Below are positions 60,951 through 64,000 of a stretch of 64,000 nucleotides of DNA, piece after piece. Within the stretch, counting starts at the first letter, position 1, and the number at the start of each line of letters is the position of its first letter. The translations under genes and the position numbers were made by a program. Source of the DNA: an uncultured Roseibium sp. (GTDB taxonomy: Bacteria; Pseudomonadota; Alphaproteobacteria; Rhizobiales; Stappiaceae). Under the pieces are notes generated by a model that had not been told where the DNA came from, ran no database searches, and was given only the letters and a program-made list of their open reading frames with translations. The stretch spans positions 2,826,001 through 2,890,000 of the forward strand of contig NZ_OY769915.1 of NCBI RefSeq assembly GCF_963669205.1. The letters run 5' to 3'.

Positions 60951-62245
60951 TCCGCCGCTTCCAGATAAGCCGTTTCGGCGGGTGCCTTTTCCCACGGCAA
61001 CTGCGCACCGAGCCGCTTCGCCACGGCAAGGCCCGAGGCGAGACCGTCCTCGTGGAAGCCATGACCGTTCCATGCGCCGCAATACCAGGTATTGTTCACG
61101 CCCTGGATTTCTCCCATGCGCTTTTTGGCACGCAGAGCCGCAGCGTCGAATTGCGGATGATCATAGACATATTTCGCAAAGGTTTTGTCCTCGGAGGGAG
61201 CCTCGAACGGATTCAGGGTTACGAACACGGGCTTGCTGCGATCGATGTTCTGAAGGCGGTTCATCCAGTAGCTGACCGTCACGTCGCGTGTTTCACCTGC
61301 GTCGCGGTCGGACATGTAGTTCCAAGATGACCAGACCTTTTTTCGCTTTGGCATCAGGCTTTCGTCGCGGTGAAGGTACACTTCGTTCGGACGGTATCTG
61401 ATGGCTCCGAGAATTTCCCTTTCCTGGGGGCTCGGGTCTCCGAGCATCGCAAGGCTCTGATCCGTGTGGCTCGCAATGATAACGTGATCGAACACATCGC
61501 TGTGTCCGTTTGCGTCCTTTACCATAACCTTCTGGTTCTTCCGCGTGATTTCGGCAACGGGAGCTGCGAGCCTGATCTTGCCGGCCAGCGGCGCGAGCAG
61601 CCGGTTGACGTAATTTCTGCTCCCGCCGGAAATTGTCCGCCAAAGAGTTGGTTCGAAGGTCAGAAGGCGGTGATTTTCGAAAAACGCAACAAAGCTCTCG
61701 GCGGGATAAGAGCGCATCTCGTTGATTGGCGTGGACCAGATCGCTGCTCCCATCGCGAGCAGATAGTCATTTATGAAGCCCTGTGAATACCGGTTCTTTT
61801 CAAGGTATCCGCCAAGGGTCTCGCCGGTCAGTCTGCCGGCGCGCAGATCCAACACAGACTGTTTGTTGAAACGGAAAATATCCTTCAACATAAACAGGAA
61901 CCGCGACGATAGCAGGTTCGAGCGTTGCGCGAACACCGTATTGACCGAGTCGCCCGACCATTCGAGGCTGCCGTTATCCGCCGACAGCGCAAAGCTCATA
62001 TCGCTTGCTTCGGTGGCAACGTTGAGGTGGTTCAACAGTGCGGTAAAATTCGGATAGTTACGCTCATTGTAGACGATAAAGCCGGTGTCCACCGATATCG
62101 GCGTTCCGTCGTAGTCGATGTCGGCTGTTGCGCTATGGCCTCCGGTACGGTTTCGTTTTTCGTAAAGCACGATGTCGTGCTGTTCACTGAGGGCCCAAGC
62201 AGCACTGTTTCCGGAGATCCCGGAGCCGATGACGGCAATCCGCAT
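60947..62245 (-). CDS. FAD-dependent amine-oxidase-family protein
   Basis: This protein of 432 residues starts at the ATG at 62245 (AAGGA six bases upstream). The N-terminal FAD motif is MRIAVIGSGISGNSAAWALSEQHDIVLYEKRNRTGGHSA, followed by VDTGFIVYNERNYPNF and, near the end, GAWNGHGFHEDGLASGLAVAKRL. It resembles the protoporphyrinogen/monoamine oxidase superfamily members found with CFA synthase and DUF1365. It is the first gene of the operon, with an ECF-type promoter 76-103 bases upstream. Confidence 0.9.
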   Translation of the reverse strand: MRIAVIGSGISGNSAAWALSEQHDIVLYEKRNRTGGHSATADIDYDGTPISVDTGFIVYNERNYPNFTALLNHLNVATEASDMSFALSADNGSLEWSGDSVNTVFAQRSNLLSSRFLFMLKDIFRFNKQSVLDLRAGRLTGETLGGYLEKNRYSQGFINDYLLAMGAAIWSTPINEMRSYPAESFVAFFENHRLLTFEPTLWRTISGGSRNYVNRLLAPLAGKIRLAAPVAEITRKNQKVMVKDANGHSDVFDHVIIASHTDQSLAMLGDPSPQEREILGAIRYRPNEVYLHRDESLMPKRKKVWSSWNYMSDRDAGETRDVTVSYWMNRLQNIDRSKPVFVTLNPFEAPSEDKTFAKYVYDHPQFDAAALRAKKRMGEIQGVNNTWYCGAWNGHGFHEDGLASGLAVAKRLGAQLPWEKAPAETAYLEAAE

Positions 62246-62320
62246 GTTCATTCCTTTTCGAGTCTGGGCAGTCCGCAAGGACTTGCGGCCAGGCGAGATT
62301 TTATTGCTTTTGTAAAGGGA

Positions 62321-62348
62321 GTTACGGCGCAGAAATCGGCTCGGATCA
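62321..62348 (-). promoter_or_regulatory. ECF sigma (RpoE/ECF11-type) promoter of the amine oxidase/DUF1365/CFA operon
   Basis: On the minus strand TGATCC (62348-62343) is followed after 16 bases by CGTAAC (62326-62321). The spacing and both boxes match the chrR promoter at 57214. The predicted start of transcription would be about 70 bases before the ATG. Confidence 0.78.
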
Positions 62349-62471
62349 CGCAGAGCGATGATTTTATAATTTAATTTGCCCTGCGGAAACGGATCGTGGT
62401 GCCAAGGACAGTGCGCGAAGCGAACACGTCCTGTCCGGTCATGCGGGAGGGCGCGCCAGAACTGGATGCAA

Positions 62472-62510
62472 AATGGGCCCGCTCGGAAAGCGGGCCCATT
62501 GTTTTTTGGT
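62472..62510. terminator. bidirectional hairpin terminator
   Basis: A perfect 12-bp stem AATGGGCCCGCT/AGCGGGCCCATT with a 5-base loop is followed on the plus strand by GTTTTTTGG; on the minus strand it lies 29 bases after the stop of the 62529 gene with a short T tract. Confidence 0.85.
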
Positions 62511-62528
62511 TACAAAAAAATGTTCCGG

Positions 62529-63125
62529 TCAGGCCTGCAGAGTATCAACAAGCCAGTTCCAGGCAATCTCGACACGGTTTCTGGCAGCGTCGAAAAACGC
62601 GACAATGTTGTTCCAGACGGACTGTCCGAAATCAGCCACCTGCAACATCGTTCCGCGCTCGATCGGTTCGTTTTCGGTTTCGATCAGTTCGACGGTCGTG
62701 GCGTCCGTGCCTTCGTTGACGACCCTGCGGGTCACCATGAGAGCGCCTTCGGTAACAAGACGCGACTCGTCCTTGCCGGCTACCACGGTTTCCTGATCCA
62801 TTGAACGCACGACAACGGCACGTCCGTCCGGCAGCAGGTGGGTCTCGTTTTGACTGACCTCGGAGTCATAAATGACCTCACCGTAGGAATCGATGAGTTC
62901 CACCCAGACGGTGTTCCTGCCGTCGAGTTCGATTTCACCAACCCAGATGGTCAGTTCACTCTCCAGCGGATCCTTCTGGTCAACCGTCGCAGACGCAACG
63001 GTAACCGCGAGGCGGTCCTCCGGCAGGGTGATGGTCTCCTGAGGAAGTTGTTCGGCTAATGCGCCGCTCGCCATGGCGAGGATGAGACCGAGCGCAATAG
63101 TTCCAGCTCTGGTATTCCGTTGCAT
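62529..63125 (-). CDS. secreted protein of unknown function
   Basis: This protein of 198 residues has GGGAGG six bases before its ATG. A signal peptide (1-24, ending GALAEQ) precedes a beta-rich acidic domain with no Cys. A short helical C-terminus (SVWNNIVAFFDAARNRVEIAWNWLVDTLQA) is amphipathic. I do not recognise a family. It stands alone, upstream of the CFA/amine oxidase operon, with its own terminator. Confidence 0.72.
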   Translation of the reverse strand: MQRNTRAGTIALGLILAMASGALAEQLPQETITLPEDRLAVTVASATVDQKDPLESELTIWVGEIELDGRNTVWVELIDSYGEVIYDSEVSQNETHLLPDGRAVVVRSMDQETVVAGKDESRLVTEGALMVTRRVVNEGTDATTVELIETENEPIERGTMLQVADFGQSVWNNIVAFFDAARNRVEIAWNWLVDTLQA

Positions 63126-63598
63126 GTACGCCTCCCAAGGCTAATACAACCAGCTCAACCGCACTTGGGGCACTTGCGGATACGGCCCTTTTTGGGCTCT
63201 TTTCCGCAGGGTTTCTATGTTTTGTGAGCGTGCGCCCCACGCTGCGCGGTCACGATTCTGCCATTATCGCACCACATTCTAGGTTTTGAGTGTAACGAAC
63301 ATCACATTTTTCGGTGATTTCATTTACTTTCTATAAATAAATGTGGTTTCTGGCCGGCGATTCAAGGTCATTCACCGCGACGTGACCGAAACTATCCTGT
63401 TAAAATTGCTGATGAGTTGAAGCTGATCCTGTCATAATTGGCAATTGGTGTATCTGAAAACAGGCCAATCGTAGCTTTGATTAAATTTTTCGGCAATCGT
63501 GAATCGTTCCTTAACGTAAATTTTGATGCTTTACGTCAGGAATTCTGTCCTAACCGGTGACAGTGACTTGAAGCACTGAGCAGTTCGCTCGAAATGCC
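63126..63598. other. intergenic region, no gene recognised
   Basis: This stretch of 473 bases, AT-rich between about 63280 and 63540, lies between the 5' end of the unknown secreted gene and the 3' end of cutC. No gene, tRNA or clear terminator is seen. It should contain the promoter of the secreted-protein gene. Confidence 0.5.
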
Positions 63599-64000
63599 TC
63601 ATGTTCCATTTTGGTCAAATGTGTCGATGGCGGTTCTCAGCAACCGCACATGCTCAGCGCTTGTCACCCTGATGCCGTCCTGTGCGACGAAACCCAGGCG
63701 TGTCTCGGGCCGGTCCGGCGGGAGAGTCTTCTCGAGCACGGAACAGGAAGCATGCAATTCGTTCACTCCGGTTTCGGTCAGAATTCGCGAAGCATTCTCG
63801 TGAGACACGCCGGACCCGGCCATGATGGAGATGCGCCCCGCGGAGAGACGGACAATCTCGGCAAGCGCCTGAAGATGCTTGTCCGCTTTCCGTCCCTGGC
63901 CGGAGGTAAGGATGCGTTCGAAGCCGGCCCCGATCGCATCCGCGATCGCCAAAGGGAGATCGTGCAGCGTGTCGAACACCCGATGAAGCGTGCCCGCAAG
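63599..64000 (-). CDS. cutC: CutC copper homeostasis-family protein, 3' part only
   Basis: The frame is open to the right edge, so only the last 133 codons are present. It matches the C-terminal half of CutC: HRVFDTLHDLPLAIADAIGAGFERILTSGQG, GRISIMAGSGVSHENASRIL and the conserved ELHASCS. CutC proteins form TIM barrels; their role in copper handling is debated. The N-terminal half lies outside the window. Confidence 0.9.
   Translation of the reverse strand, partial: LAGTLHRVFDTLHDLPLAIADAIGAGFERILTSGQGRKADKHLQALAEIVRLSAGRISIMAGSGVSHENASRILTETGVNELHASCSVLEKTLPPDRPETRLGFVAQDGIRVTSAEHVRLLRTAIDTFDQNGT

Overview
The window looks like a chromosomal segment of a GC-rich marine-type alphaproteobacterium, most likely of the Stappiaceae/Roseibium (Labrenzia) kind. 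This is inferred from gene content: an AapJQMP general amino-acid transporter, an NDUFS4-like complex I protein, a double cold-shock protein next to a DUF192 gene and tRNA-Pro, and a ChrR-type oxidative-stress cluster. The species cannot be fixed from sequence alone. No rRNA, CRISPR array, complete insertion sequence or prophage is visible.

Layout. 1-5970 holds an energised-envelope cluster: two ExbD proteins, ExbB, a long TonB-like protein with an unusual C-terminus, two small secreted proteins (one DUF1036) and a periplasmic caspase-family protein with a peptidoglycan-binding domain. 6442-12594 is mixed housekeeping: tRNA-Glu, glyoxalase I, a sirtuin, a double cold-shock protein, DUF192, a papain-like protease, tRNA-Pro and a Rid-family protein. 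12643-20698 is a catabolic island: an NMT1/THI5-type ABC transporter, a cytosine-deaminase-like amidohydrolase, a GlcD-type flavoprotein, a flavodoxin-fold reductase, a divergent LysR regulator and a creatininase-family hydrolase. 21241-25322 has a HAD protein lacking its catalytic motif, a PLP enzyme, an NDUFS4 homologue and tRNA-Arg carrying an integrase scar. 25898-32698 holds an autotransporter, an SH3 protein, a PQQ-type sugar dehydrogenase with a cytochrome c, and a B12-type radical SAM enzyme.

33727-38460 is the most interesting part. A YcaO enzyme ending in a PxP motif lies beside two small proteins with nitrile-hydratase-like (NHLP) leaders, each with one cysteine near its C-terminus, and a BTAD-type regulator with TPR repeats. 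It reads as an unassigned RiPP (modified peptide) locus. No E1-like partner gene is visible.

38806-44260 holds a CAP lipoprotein, a CpdA-like phosphodiesterase and a four-gene operon for polyprenyl-linked sugar transfer, probably to lipid A. 44334-53664 holds metC, aapJQMP, a sulfurtransferase, a GFA protein, AlaX and a thioredoxin-reductase-like flavoprotein. Palindromic repeats and a tandem duplication (53880-54370) separate these from cardiolipin synthase and cysteine synthase. 57214-62348 is a singlet-oxygen-type regulon: an orphan ChrR, an SDR, CFA synthase, DUF1365 and an FAD amine oxidase, with two matching TGATCC-N16-CGTA promoters, one for each transcription unit. A secreted unknown protein and a truncated cutC close the window.
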